Counted from the first letter of the stretch, positions 37,211 through 45,689 are shown. The stretch: DNA of 64,000 nt from Bin22 sp965207275 (GCA_965207275.1 CBDBMH010000002.1:1178001-1242000), one strand, 5' to 3'. Notes: generated by a model from the sequence alone, not told the origin. Made by a program: numbers and translations.

Positions 37211-37276
37211 TTTAACGACGTCCATGCAACTACTGGGCAACTACCGAGCAACTACAGGCGAAGGTGAAACCGTTCA

Positions 37277-39874
37277 GTGATTCCCGTTAAGCTCAACCTC
37301 AGGAACTTCCTGTCCTACCGCGAGAATGTGCCGACCCTGGACCTCACTGGGCTGCACGTTGCCTGCCTTTGCGGCGACAACGGGCACGGCAAATCGGCCC
37401 TGTTGGACGCCATTACCTGGTGCCTGTGGGGGCACGCCAGGGGGCAGGTGCAGGACGACCTGGTCTCTTATGGGGCCGACGAAGCCCGGGTTGAGCTGGA
37501 GTTTGAGGCGCGGGACGGCCGCTTTCGAGTCGTCAGGAGCCGCCGGAGGGGAGGCGGGCGCCGCCGCCAGGGAGCATCGGACCTGCAGCTCGTATCTCTC
37601 AATGACGAAGGCCAGGTTATGCAGGTGGTTTCGGGCAATTCCATTCGGGAAACCCAGGCGCGGGTGGAGCAGTTGGTTGGGATGGACTACGACACCTTCA
37701 TCAATTCCGCTTTCTTGATGCAGGGTCGGGCCGACGAATTTACCAACAAATCGCCAGCGGAACGGAAAGCCGTATTGTCGTCCATCCTGGGCCTGGAGGC
37801 TTACGACAGGTTCCAGGTCAGGGCCCGGGAGAAGGTAGCAGAAAAGCGCAGCGAAACGGACCGGTTGACCGGCCGGGCGCTCCAGATTCAGTCAGAGAAA
37901 GAAGCCCTGGGCGATCCCGGTGAGGAGTTGAGAGCGACCTCTCGCCAGTTGGAGGAGATTTCCGGACGATTGGAGCGGGGGCGAAGAGAGGCAGATGAGC
38001 TTAGGGCGAAGGTGACTGAATTGCGGGCCCTTCGTGTAGCGCTGGCCGAGAGGCGGACCCGCCAGGCGGGGCTGGACGCCGAAATTACCAGGCTGAACGC
38101 TTATGTGGAGTCGGTGGAAGCCCGCATCGAGGAACACGAGGCCGTAATCGCCAGGACGGTGGACATAGAGGCCGGGTCGGCCAAGCTGGCGGCCGTCCTG
38201 GAGCGATTTTCCCAGCTTGAAAGCGCTCGGCAGGCCTACGACGTCCTGAGACAGGAACACAACAAACTGGTCAGGGGCATTGAGCTTGAACGAGCGCGCC
38301 TTGAAGCTGAGGTCCGCCAACTGGAAAGGCGCATCACTGAAGACCTGGTTCCACTGGCCGGGTCGGAAACCGCGCTGGCGAAGGCCCTGGAGGAAAACCG
38401 GGCCAGCCTGGCAGATCTTTCCGATGTCGCAGCAAGCCTTTCCGAGATGAGGCAAAGCGTACAAATTCTGGCCACCAGTATTGGGGAGGCACAGACGCTG
38501 GCAACGCGCTACCAGTCGGAAGGCGAACAGATCAGTGAAAAGCTCAGGTTTCTGGGACAGGCGGACCCAAACGGAGTGGTTTGTCCCCTGTGCCAGTCGC
38601 CGTTGAGCGAAGATGGGTGCCGGCGACTGGCCCAAAGCTATGAGGCCGATATAGAAGAGAAAAGGGACCAGTATCGGGCCAACCGCAACAAACTGCGCAC
38701 CCTGGAGAACCAGAAATCCCAGCGGGAAGCGGACCTGGCGAAACAAGAGCGGGAGCAGAACGCGGAAGCCAATCGACTCCAGGAGGAGATAGGACGGACC
38801 GAAGCGCAGATAGCGGCCGCCCGGTCAGCCGCAGCTGAATTGGAGACGGTCCAAGGCAGGCTCAATAGGGTGGCTGCTGATCTTGAGAGCTTTGCCTATG
38901 CCCGGGATGCCCAGGCCCGGTTGAAGGCCGTAGAAGCTGAAATGGAGACGCTGGGCTACGATGATGACGCCTATAGCCTGGCATTGCAGCAGTCGAGGAA
39001 GCTGGAGCCCTTCAACCAACTGAAGGTTCGGTTGCAGGCAGCCAGGGCGCAGTTGCCCGAGGAGAAACAGGCACAGGCCCAAAATCGGGCACAGGCGGAT
39101 AGGCTGGCTGGGGAATTGGAGGCGCTGGGCCGGCAAATAGGCGAAGCGGAGCAGGCCTTGGCGCAAGGACCGGCAGCGGAAGCCAGCCTGGAACAACTAG
39201 CCCGGGAGGTGGGGGACCTGGAAGGGGAACTGCAGGCGGCGCTGAGCAGAAAGACGTTGCTGGAAGACCGGGCGGAGCGGCTGGACAACCTGGCGAAGGA
39301 ACTAGCGCAAAGCAACGCAGCCCTGGAGCAGGCTCAACTGGACCAGGGCATCTACCGGGAACTGGTGGAGGCATTTGGCAGGCAGGGCATCCAGGCCATG
39401 CTTATCGAAACGGCGGTGCCCCGGCTGGAAGAAGAGGCTAACACGCTGCTGGGGCGCATGACCGATAACCGGATGCACGTAAAGCTGGAGACCCAGCGGG
39501 AACGGCGTTCGGGAACGGGGGAACCCATCGAGACGCTGGAGATCAACGTCAGCGACGAGCTGGGCGCCCGCAGCTATGAAATGTACAGCGGTGGCGAAGC
39601 CTTCCGGGTCAACCTGGCGTTGCGTATTGCCCTGTCCAGGGTATTGTCCCAGCGAACCGGGGCGCCGCTGCCGACCCTGTTCATCGACGAGGGGTTCGGC
39701 TCCCAGGACGCTTCCGGGCGGGAACGCATCCTGGACGTTATCAGCGCTATAGAGGACGACTTTGACAAGATAATAGTCATCACACACCTGGACGATATGA
39801 AGGATATGTTCCCGGTGCGAATAGAAGTACAGAAGGATGAGAACGGCTCCACCTTCTGGCTAAGCCAGGACTAG
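37277..39874 (+). CDS. SbcC/Rad50-like SMC ATPase (nuclease subunit)
   Basis: The 865-residue protein has Walker A GDNGHGKS (33-40), long coiled coils, a zinc-hook CPLC near residue 435 (VCPLCQSPLSEDGC), the ABC signature YSGGEAFRVNLALRIALS, and Walker B TLFIDEGFGSQD near 800. Rad50/SbcC works with the Mre11/SbcD nuclease at DNA ends and hairpins. No SbcD gene is adjacent on either side, which is unusual. The start is GTG 37277. It ends about 130 bases before an unrelated PPOX gene. Confidence 0.92.
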   Translation: MIPVKLNLRNFLSYRENVPTLDLTGLHVACLCGDNGHGKSALLDAITWCLWGHARGQVQDDLVSYGADEARVELEFEARDGRFRVVRSRRRGGGRRRQGASDLQLVSLNDEGQVMQVVSGNSIRETQARVEQLVGMDYDTFINSAFLMQGRADEFTNKSPAERKAVLSSILGLEAYDRFQVRAREKVAEKRSETDRLTGRALQIQSEKEALGDPGEELRATSRQLEEISGRLERGRREADELRAKVTELRALRVALAERRTRQAGLDAEITRLNAYVESVEARIEEHEAVIARTVDIEAGSAKLAAVLERFSQLESARQAYDVLRQEHNKLVRGIELERARLEAEVRQLERRITEDLVPLAGSETALAKALEENRASLADLSDVAASLSEMRQSVQILATSIGEAQTLATRYQSEGEQISEKLRFLGQADPNGVVCPLCQSPLSEDGCRRLAQSYEADIEEKRDQYRANRNKLRTLENQKSQREADLAKQEREQNAEANRLQEEIGRTEAQIAAARSAAAELETVQGRLNRVAADLESFAYARDAQARLKAVEAEMETLGYDDDAYSLALQQSRKLEPFNQLKVRLQAARAQLPEEKQAQAQNRAQADRLAGELEALGRQIGEAEQALAQGPAAEASLEQLAREVGDLEGELQAALSRKTLLEDRAERLDNLAKELAQSNAALEQAQLDQGIYRELVEAFGRQGIQAMLIETAVPRLEEEANTLLGRMTDNRMHVKLETQRERRSGTGEPIETLEINVSDELGARSYEMYSGGEAFRVNLALRIALSRVLSQRTGAPLPTLFIDEGFGSQDASGRERILDVISAIEDDFDKIIVITHLDDMKDMFPVRIEVQKDENGSTFWLSQD

Positions 39875-40005
39875 TAGCCGATGGATGGCGTGCGCGGGGC
39901 ACTGTCTTATGGGGTAGGTTGCAAAGCGGCAGGGGCAGCCACAGAGGCTGTCTCTTCAATTACCTTACGGCGGCGACATTGCGTTTTGGTTCAAAAGGAG
40001 ACTTT

Positions 40006-40428
40006 ATGCTGGACGATAAGCTAAGGAGATTCATTGGGGAGAACCGCAGGGGGGTGCTGACCACCTTCCGGCGGAACGGTTCAGCCCAGATGAGCATCAT
40101 TACCTGCGGGCCCTTGCAGGATGGGGTGGCATTCACGACAACGGAGGACCGGGCCAAGCTGCGGAACCTGCGCCGTAACTCCCGCTGTTCATTGCTGGTG
40201 GCGAGGGAAGACTGGTCGGCGTATGTTGTGCTGCAGGGCGCCGCGAGGCTGCTGTCGCCCGGCAGCGCCGATGCGAATGAACTGCGACTGGCCCTTAGAG
40301 AGGTGTATCGCACGGCGGCGGCGAGTGAACACCCGGACTGGGATGAGTACGACCGGGCCATGGTGGAGCAGAGGCGGTCGGCAATTATCGTGGTACCGGA
40401 GCATATCTACGGCGGCAACGTCTCGTAG
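40006..40428 (+). CDS. Pyridoxamine-phosphate-oxidase-fold flavin/F420-binding protein
   Basis: The 140-residue split-barrel protein starts MLDDKLRRFIGENRRGVLTTF and continues RNGSAQMSIITCGPLQDGVAFTT, KLRNLRRNSRCSLLV and a C-terminal IIVVPEHIYGGNV. This matches the small PPOX class, many members of which bind F420 or FMN; which cofactor is used here cannot be told. AAGGAG lies five bases before ATG 40006. It converges with the DUF2277 gene across 19 bases. Confidence 0.85.
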   Translation: MLDDKLRRFIGENRRGVLTTFRRNGSAQMSIITCGPLQDGVAFTTTEDRAKLRNLRRNSRCSLLVAREDWSAYVVLQGAARLLSPGSADANELRLALREVYRTAAASEHPDWDEYDRAMVEQRRSAIIVVPEHIYGGNVS

Positions 40429-40447
40429 GACGTTAGGCCCGGCGGCG

Positions 40448-40648
40448 CTAGCGAGGTTGCAACGAGGCCAGCAGTTTTTCCGATGCGGCGGAGACTTCGG
40501 CCACCGCAAGGTCGAAGGCTTCACGGTTGGCGCGGGAGGGGGCGCGGTAGCCGCTGATCTTGCGAACGAACTGCAGCGCGGCGGCGTTGATGTCATCACC
40601 TGTCGCGGCAGGCTCCTGGGCGCGCAGTGTCTTGATGCTTCGGCACAT
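40448..40648 (-). CDS. DUF2277 protein
   Basis: The 66-residue protein MCRSIKTLRAQEPAAT... with INAAALQFVRKISGYRAPSRANREAF and a helical C-terminus matches the short DUF2277 family (MCRNIKTL start). The function is unknown. It is separated by about 40 bases from the DUF1326 gene upstream on the same strand; they may be co-transcribed. Confidence 0.88.
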   Translation of the reverse strand: MCRSIKTLRAQEPAATGDDINAAALQFVRKISGYRAPSRANREAFDLAVAEVSAASEKLLASLQPR

Positions 40649-40690
40649 TGGGCGACTCTCTCCGGTACAGATTCGATAACAGCTTGACGG

Positions 40691-41320
40691 TCAGGCCGGC
40701 CAAGTCCACTCGAAGGTTGAATAGTGGCCGTTCTTACCCGAATTGTCCCAGGTCATGCCGTGGTCGGTGTAGCTGCTGTTGGTTCCTCTGGCGATGGCCA
40801 GGGAAGAGCTTACCGGGTGGCCGGTATTCTCCAGGCGCATGGCCTCGGTCCTGCGGCCCACCACCAGTCCCTTCACGGTGAAGTCGATGATGCCGGGGAT
40901 GCTGACGCTCCGGCTGTGGCCTTCGCTACGGAAGTCAATGGAGCAGTACCGGATGCCCAGGTAGTTGGAAGTGAGGCGCATCCACCGCTCGGAAGGGCCG
41001 CCGATTTCACCGGACAGAATGCGGGTCAGGGCGGCGCGCTGGGGCTGATCGGCCCGCTGGTCGATGTAGTTGGCCAGAGTCCAGTCACCGTCCCCCATGA
41101 TGCCCGGGGTGTATGCGACCACCAGGAAGTTCAAATCGTCCAGCGCCACGCCCTGGTAGTCGCCTTGCTGGATGTGGAAGGCGAAGGCAACGTCGCAGTG
41201 GCCCTCGGTGGGCACGGCAGGGCCGCCGCCAACAATGCACGGGCATAGAATCTCGCAATTGCAGTTCTCGAAATAGTCGCCCTTAAGGCTCCACCGTTCT
41301 CCGGTAGCCACGATTTTCAC
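40691..41320 (-). CDS. DUF1326 protein
   Basis: The protein of about 209 residues contains WSLKGDYFENCNCEILCPC near the N-terminus, the cysteine-rich signature of DUF1326, followed by GHCDVAFAFHIQQGDYQGVALDDL and YCSIDF. The clustered Cys residues (C-N-C and C-P-C) suggest metal binding. The function is unknown. GTG 41320 is my preferred start (GGAAACGAG upstream), but the frame stays open to 41362. It lies downstream of the large fusion gene with a 111-base spacer. Confidence 0.8.
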   Translation of the reverse strand: MKIVATGERWSLKGDYFENCNCEILCPCIVGGGPAVPTEGHCDVAFAFHIQQGDYQGVALDDLNFLVVAYTPGIMGDGDWTLANYIDQRADQPQRAALTRILSGEIGGPSERWMRLTSNYLGIRYCSIDFRSEGHSRSVSIPGIIDFTVKGLVVGRRTEAMRLENTGHPVSSSLAIARGTNSSYTDHGMTWDNSGKNGHYSTFEWTWPA

Positions 41321-41431
41321 CTCGTTTCCGGGCTTTCCCTGATTGAGGCACCCTTGAATCAAGTCACCCCTGCCGCCGAAGAGGAGCAGGGGTGTAGTTG
41401 GTCCGGTTCAGCCGACTTTCCTGGGGGCCAG

Positions 41432-43486
41432 CTATTTGCTGCCGAAGGGTTGGATGAGCACCCGCAGGGTGCCGTCGTCCTCCTTGCGCTGGGTAAGCAG
41501 CTTGTGACCGGCCTGCTCGGCCCAATAGATTACGTCGTAGATATTCAGGGCGTCGTGCAGGATTGCTTCAACGAAGGAGCCGCGGTCATCGTCCATCTGG
41601 CGGCTGAGGGCGGCAATGACGCCGGCGCAGTTCTTTCCCCGCCCATCGACCACGGCCCACCCGTCGTGGTGGCCGTGGCCGTTGCCATTGGCGGCGACCG
41701 GCTGGCGTCGGACGTCAATCTGGCCGGACTTGCGCAGGTCCAGTTGTTCCTTGAAGTGGGCCACGGCCTCCCAGGCCACGGCCCGGTCCCGTTCGCCGCT
41801 GGAGCAGACGGCCCCGCGCACGCCAACGATGTCAGGGTTAACGCGGGCCAGTTCATCCAGGTTGTCCAGCTTGAGGTGTCCCGAAAGGGCGGTGCTGAGT
41901 CCGGCCTGCTTGGCCTCCATTACCATCTCGCGCAACCGGGCTTCGGGAATGAAGTCAAACAGGTTGCGGCCGTCCTTGGTCAGGGTGTCGATAAGGAAAC
42001 CGTCGCACTGGCCCTCGATGGCCAGCTTGACCATCAGATCCGGGTCCAGGCCCCCCTTGAACAGGTGATTGTCGGCAAAAAGGGAGCCGATGAGCTTGGT
42101 ATCGTAGCCATGCAATGCCCGGCGGGCGCCCTGCAGGATCTCCACCGCAGATTCGTAGTCGGCCTCGCAGAAGCCCACCTTCACGGAGGTGGCGTTCAGC
42201 ATACCGGCAGCCTTGACGGCCATGGCCACGGTGCCGGCCTGGTTGGGCACCACGCCCAGGGTCACGCTAACGTGTTTGTGGGCGGGGATGCGGCTGCGGA
42301 CCTCTTCCACCAGGTTGGGATGGCCGGAACCGACCAGGGCCTCCTGCAAATTCTTGACGTCGATGATGTCGGCGCCGCCCCGGTCAGCCTCCATCGCTTC
42401 GGGCATATCCTGGACGCTGACCAGGAGCATCATGCCGGAACCCTCGGCGCCGCTTCCAATGCCGTTGTTCAGCCAGGGAGCATGCTGCCGGGCCTGGGCC
42501 GGGACGGCGGCCGTCTGGGCACGGGGGACCAGCGGCATCAACTCCCGCTTAAGCTCGGCCTTTTGCTCGTCGGTCAGCGGCATCAGCGGGGGACGGACGT
42601 GGCCGCCAGCCATGCCCATCAGCTCGCCCCAATACTTGCACATGGGGGCGGGCAGGACGCCGCCGGACTTCTGAACGGTGCCACCCCACCACTTGTCGGA
42701 CAGGGCCTTGAGGTCCCTGAGGTGCTTTTCGTAAAACTCCAGGTCCAGATCGCCCTTGCTGGCCCGATTGATGAACTGGACGTAGTTGTTGCACTCGGGG
42801 GTGTCGAACCGCCAGTCGGAGGTATTGGCAAACATCACCTGCTGGTGGAAGCCCAGTTCCCTGGCCTTGGGGTAAATCCACTCGTCGGGCGTGCTGATGA
42901 TGGACTGCTTGCCGACTAACAGGTGGGTCTCGATGGAAGTCTGCTGGTTGAAGCTGGCTTCCTTGACGCCCACCACGTTGGGAATCTGGCACAGGCGCTT
43001 AAGCCCCTGGGGGCTCATAACGATGCCAAACTGGGGGGAGTTGTAGAACATGATGGCCATGTTGGTGTGGTCGGCCAGCGCCTTCACGTAGTCGTAGACA
43101 ACCTCTTCGGTCTTGGCAACCATATAGGGAGGGGCGACTACGAGGAGGTCAAAGCCGTCAGACTCGGCCCGGTCGGCCAGGGCCAGCATGTCCTTCACGG
43201 AGGTGTGGGTGACGTGGGCGGCAATGCCCCATCGGCCGGCGGCTTCTTCGGCCACGATGTCCATCACGCGGGTTCGCTCCTCGAAGGTGAGGCTCCAGAA
43301 CTCACCCATGCCCCAGGTGCAGCCGCCGCCCCGGGTGCCGAGGCTACGGATATAGCGCATGTTCCGACGGAGGCCTTCTTCGTCGATGAGGTTGTCGGGG
43401 GTAAAGGGAGTCATTATTGTGGTCCACTGGTCCTTGAGGAACCCCCACGCCCACTCCTGAGCTTCATGCTTCCTATAGTCAGCCAT
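41432..43486 (-). CDS. Three-domain fusion: DapA-type aldolase, MfnB-type furan synthase, TusA-like domain
   Basis: The 684-residue protein joins three folds. Residues 1-320 form a DHDPS/NAL-family TIM barrel with Tyr148 (IMFYNSP) and Schiff-base Lys175 (VVGVKEAS). Residues 352-580 match (5-formylfuran-3-yl)methyl phosphate synthase MfnB: MMLLVSVQDMPEAMEADRGG, IIDVKNL (D376, Schiff-base K378), SVKVGF (K436), IDTLTKDGRNLFDF (K504), DIVGVRGAVCS. All catalytic lysines known for MfnB are retained. After a Gly/His linker, residues 610-683 resemble TusA: VDGRGKNC (C620, the sulfur-carrier Cys position, but CAGV rather than CPxP). MfnB condenses two glyceraldehyde-3-phosphates in methanofuran synthesis. 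AGGTGA precedes ATG 43486. The product and pathway are unknown. Confidence 0.88.
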   Translation of the reverse strand: MADYRKHEAQEWAWGFLKDQWTTIMTPFTPDNLIDEEGLRRNMRYIRSLGTRGGGCTWGMGEFWSLTFEERTRVMDIVAEEAAGRWGIAAHVTHTSVKDMLALADRAESDGFDLLVVAPPYMVAKTEEVVYDYVKALADHTNMAIMFYNSPQFGIVMSPQGLKRLCQIPNVVGVKEASFNQQTSIETHLLVGKQSIISTPDEWIYPKARELGFHQQVMFANTSDWRFDTPECNNYVQFINRASKGDLDLEFYEKHLRDLKALSDKWWGGTVQKSGGVLPAPMCKYWGELMGMAGGHVRPPLMPLTDEQKAELKRELMPLVPRAQTAAVPAQARQHAPWLNNGIGSGAEGSGMMLLVSVQDMPEAMEADRGGADIIDVKNLQEALVGSGHPNLVEEVRSRIPAHKHVSVTLGVVPNQAGTVAMAVKAAGMLNATSVKVGFCEADYESAVEILQGARRALHGYDTKLIGSLFADNHLFKGGLDPDLMVKLAIEGQCDGFLIDTLTKDGRNLFDFIPEARLREMVMEAKQAGLSTALSGHLKLDNLDELARVNPDIVGVRGAVCSSGERDRAVAWEAVAHFKEQLDLRKSGQIDVRRQPVAANGNGHGHHDGWAVVDGRGKNCAGVIAALSRQMDDDRGSFVEAILHDALNIYDVIYWAEQAGHKLLTQRKEDDGTLRVLIQPFGSK

Positions 43487-43630
43487 TGAAAATCACCTTC
43501 CGCGTATGGTTTGCGAGCGGTTTTCCCGAAACCGAATTTGGGCCAGAAAAGGCTTCCAGGGTATTAGATTCAACCTTGCCAAGAATTGGGCAAGAAACCG
43601 GCCGGCAATAACCAGCTTCTTACCTAGATA
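43487..43630 (-). promoter_or_regulatory. Structured 5' leader of the DapA-MfnB-TusA gene
   Basis: About 140 bases separate the predicted -10 from the start codon. Two hairpins are visible in the RNA: CTTGCCCAATTCTTGGCAAG (at 43575-43594) and CGGTTTTCCCGAAACCG (about 43513-43529). I do not recognise a known riboswitch class. Confidence 0.35.
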
Positions 43631-43659
43631 ATTGTATGCAAGGCGTCGAAAAGCGTCAA
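43631..43659 (-). promoter_or_regulatory. Predicted sigma-70-type promoter of the DapA-MfnB-TusA gene
   Basis: On the minus strand TTGACG (43659-43654) and TACAAT (43636-43631) are separated by 17 bases; each hexamer matches five of six consensus positions. Confidence 0.65.
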
Positions 43660-43678
43660 CTGCGGCTGATATTTGAGC

Positions 43679-43844
43679 CAGGGCAATCGCATGAATGGCT
43701 TCTCCAGCCGTCACTCCGGCGAAAGCCGGAGTCCAGAAAGCAAGGAGTCAAGCAATCGGAAAAGGCGAATGGATATTGGGCAGCTGGATACCGGCTTCCG
43801 CCGGTATGACGGTTGTGGGTCTGGATATTCATGCGATTGCCCTG
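43679..43844. repeat. Short inverted-repeat element (MITE-like), copy 2, with 9-bp target duplication
   Basis: This 166-bp element has perfect 18-bp terminal inverted repeats, CAGGGCAATCGCATGAAT and its complement. It is flanked by identical ATATTTGAG at 43669-43677 and 43845-43853, which indicates insertion with a 9-bp duplication. The interior holds two degenerate copies of the CCGGC...GCCGG hairpin unit and no gene. Confidence 0.85.
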
Positions 43845-43853
43845 ATATTTGAG

Positions 43854-44360
43854 GCGCGTTCCTGTCCTGGCAGTTTCGATGGTGGAACCAGGAAAGACAC
43901 TCAAGTTTGTCCCTGCGCCCTCACCGCCCGGTCCCTTCCGCCAAGGGCGGATTTTCCAGGGCTGCCAAAGGCAGACTTTCCAGCACACCAAGGGCGGGCG
44001 TTTTACCCGCCAAGGGTACGCATGGGGCGGATGGCCGCTCAGGATGGGCGGTTGGTGGGAAGCAGGCTGAGAGCTGATTTTTTTGTTTTCCGTGCCATTT
44101 TGGGCCATTTTGGGCCGTTTCGTATTTGGAATCGGGGCTGGGCAGCGGTCCAGCGGGCCCAGTTCCGGGCCGGCGCCCCGGCAAATTCCTATCTGTATGT
44201 CCGTAAAAAAGTGGCCCACATTCCCGAATTTCCGGGCCGTTTTGGGCCGTTTTGGGCCACTGGGGGCCTTGCCCCGGCAAAGGCGGAGGCGCCGCCCCGG
44301 GCCCTGGCGCCCGAGGTCTGCCTGAGGCGGATTCCGCTCCCGTGGAGGGAGAGGGGGCGC
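43854..44360. other. Repeat-laced intergenic region without convincing gene
   Basis: About 500 bases between repeat copies 2 and 3. It contains short direct repeats of TTTTGGGCC (near 44096-44113 and again near 44240-44260) and GGGCGG-rich stretches. Several long frames cross it but are proline/arginine-rich, lack ribosome sites and resemble no protein I know. I consider it non-coding or decayed. Confidence 0.4.
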
Positions 44361-44569
44361 CAGGGCAATCGGGCCTTATCGAACTGTCACTCAGAGCCCT
44401 TCGGCCCGGCTCAGGGTGAACTCCGACGAAGAGTCTAGAATCCATCCTACGAACGTGCTTTCGGACCTGAAACCAGGCTGGTGGGTAGGATTTTAGGCCC
44501 TTCGGCAAGATCAGGGCGACATGACTTCTCGTCAGGGAGTCTGCCTATGTTTAAGATGCGATTGCCCTG
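44361..44569. repeat. Short inverted-repeat element, copy 3
   Basis: The ends are CAGGGCAATCG (44361) and CGATTGCCCTG (ending 44569), with imperfect extension inward. The interior is closely similar to that of copy 4 (GAACTGTC, CTAGAATC, TTTCGGACCTGAAACCAG, AGGCCCTTCGGCA, GGGCGACATGAC) and lies in the same orientation. No clear target duplication is visible. Confidence 0.75.
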
Positions 44570-44600
44570 CCGGGGTGAGCTGGGTTTACGGTTACGTTCC

Positions 44601-44996
44601 TCAGGTGGTGGCGAACCGGCGGGCCCAGAGGAGGCCCAGGTCGGGCCTGGGTTCCGGGGGCGGCAGGTCCCCCACCAGCAGGCGGTCGTACTTGCTCTGC
44701 CAGACCCAGGGCAGCAGGTTCGTCACCATGTTACGGGGGTCGGGGATATCTCCCGCCTCCCGGACCCTTTCCAGGTACTTGATCAGTTGCATCCAGGTGG
44801 TGAGCCGGAAACCCCGGTCGGCGATGCGGCGGATGATTTGCTGGGGGCTGGGCGGGTCCTGCCGGTCGGCCACAGCGCGGGCGTAGTCGTGGTGGACTTC
44901 CTCCGTGATGCGGCGCATGCGGTAGATGGACAGTTCCCGGTGGTACTTGCGCTGGAGGGCGCGGATTTCTCTTCTGATTTGACTGAGGGTTGTCAT
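44601..44996 (-). CDS. Orphan 131-residue protein between repeat copies 3 and 4
   Basis: ATG 44996 has a good ribosome site (AAGGAG, six-base spacing). The protein is basic and helical at the N-terminus (MTTLSQIRREIRALQRKYH), with REAGDIPDPRNMV and a proline-rich C-terminus (GDLPPPEPRPDLGLLWARR). There is no signal peptide or membrane helix. I recognise no family. It is bracketed by two directly oriented copies of the same inverted-repeat element, so it may have been carried in or trapped by them. Confidence 0.6.
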   Translation of the reverse strand: MTTLSQIRREIRALQRKYHRELSIYRMRRITEEVHHDYARAVADRQDPPSPQQIIRRIADRGFRLTTWMQLIKYLERVREAGDIPDPRNMVTNLLPWVWQSKYDRLLVGDLPPPEPRPDLGLLWARRFATT

Positions 44997-45107
44997 GGTT
45001 GGCTCCTTATCTTTTTGTTCACGAGGGTTCACGAAGCTGGGCTTTTTTGAATAGTGTCCCATTTGGTCCCATTCTGTCTCATTTTGGGGATGGGACCTGT
45101 CACCCCT

Positions 45108-45302
45108 CAGGGCAATCGCGCCTTATCGAACTGTCGTTCTGAGTCCGCCGCGGCGAAGCCGAAGAGCCTAGAATCGATCCTACCAACGTGATTTCGGACC
45201 TGAAACCAGACCGGAGGGCAGGATTTCAGGCCCTTCGGCAGGCTCAGGGCGACATGACCGCTGTTCAAAGTATCTGGTTGCACCTGAGGCGCGATTGCCC
45301 TG
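45108..45302. repeat. Short inverted-repeat element, copy 4, with near-perfect 9-bp target duplication
   Basis: This 195-bp element has perfect 16-bp terminal repeats (CAGGGCAATCGCGCCT). The flanks are TGTCACCCC (45098-45106) and TATCACCCC (45303-45311), eight of nine identical, with one base between duplication and left end, as in copy 2. Confidence 0.8.
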
Positions 45303-45548
45303 TATCACCCCCATCCTGACCTTCCCCCGTCAAGGGGGAAGGGACTCTAGGCAGGGCGGTCATCCGCCTGAGGCGGACCCCTACGATGGCGGGGATTCTG
45401 ACCTCCTTTGCCACTTCTTCAGAGTATGTAATCTTATGGTGGAGATGGGTTATGCAGGCTGGCAAGGGGGAAGTGTCAGTCGCCTGGCAAGAAGGGCAAT
45501 AGCACTCACGTAATTTAACAAGATTGAAATGATGGGTGGCAGATCTTT
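45303..45548. other. Intergenic region with short hairpins
   Basis: It holds a hairpin CCTTCCCCC-GTCAA-GGGGGAAGG near 45320-45342 and a small palindrome TCCGCCTGAGGCGGA near 45364-45378, both typical of dispersed non-coding repeats. No gene is seen. Confidence 0.5.
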
Positions 45549-45656
45549 ACCGTCATTTCGGCCTTGAGCCGGAATCCAGAATGGTTGCGGAAGTCAACGG
45601 CAATGCGTAGAGGAGGTCCTGGATTCCGGTCCGACGCGTCGGACCGGAAAGACGGT
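45549..45656. repeat. Imperfect inverted repeat of the CCGGAATCCAG/CTGGATTCCGG type
   Basis: The outer arms ACCGTCATTTCGG and CCGGAAAGACGGT and the inner arms CCGGAATCCAG and CTGGATTCCGG form a long imperfect palindrome. It is a dispersed repeat of a type widespread in bacterial intergenic regions. It lies just 3' of mutM. Confidence 0.6.
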
Positions 45657-45689
45657 TAAACCCCAACCCAACAGTACAACTCTGTTGGA

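Noticed and set aside
41354..42919. 521-codon open frame on the plus strand
   Set aside because: Antisense shadow of the DapA-MfnB-TusA fusion; Gly/Leu/His/Gln-rich without domain pattern.
43656..44508. Overlapping proline/arginine-rich frames in the repeat island
   Set aside because: They run across mobile repeat ends, lack ribosome sites, and their composition follows the repeats.
43679..45656. CRISPR array
   Set aside because: Repeats are long, few, palindromic and irregularly spaced, with target duplications; they are mobile repeats, not CRISPR.
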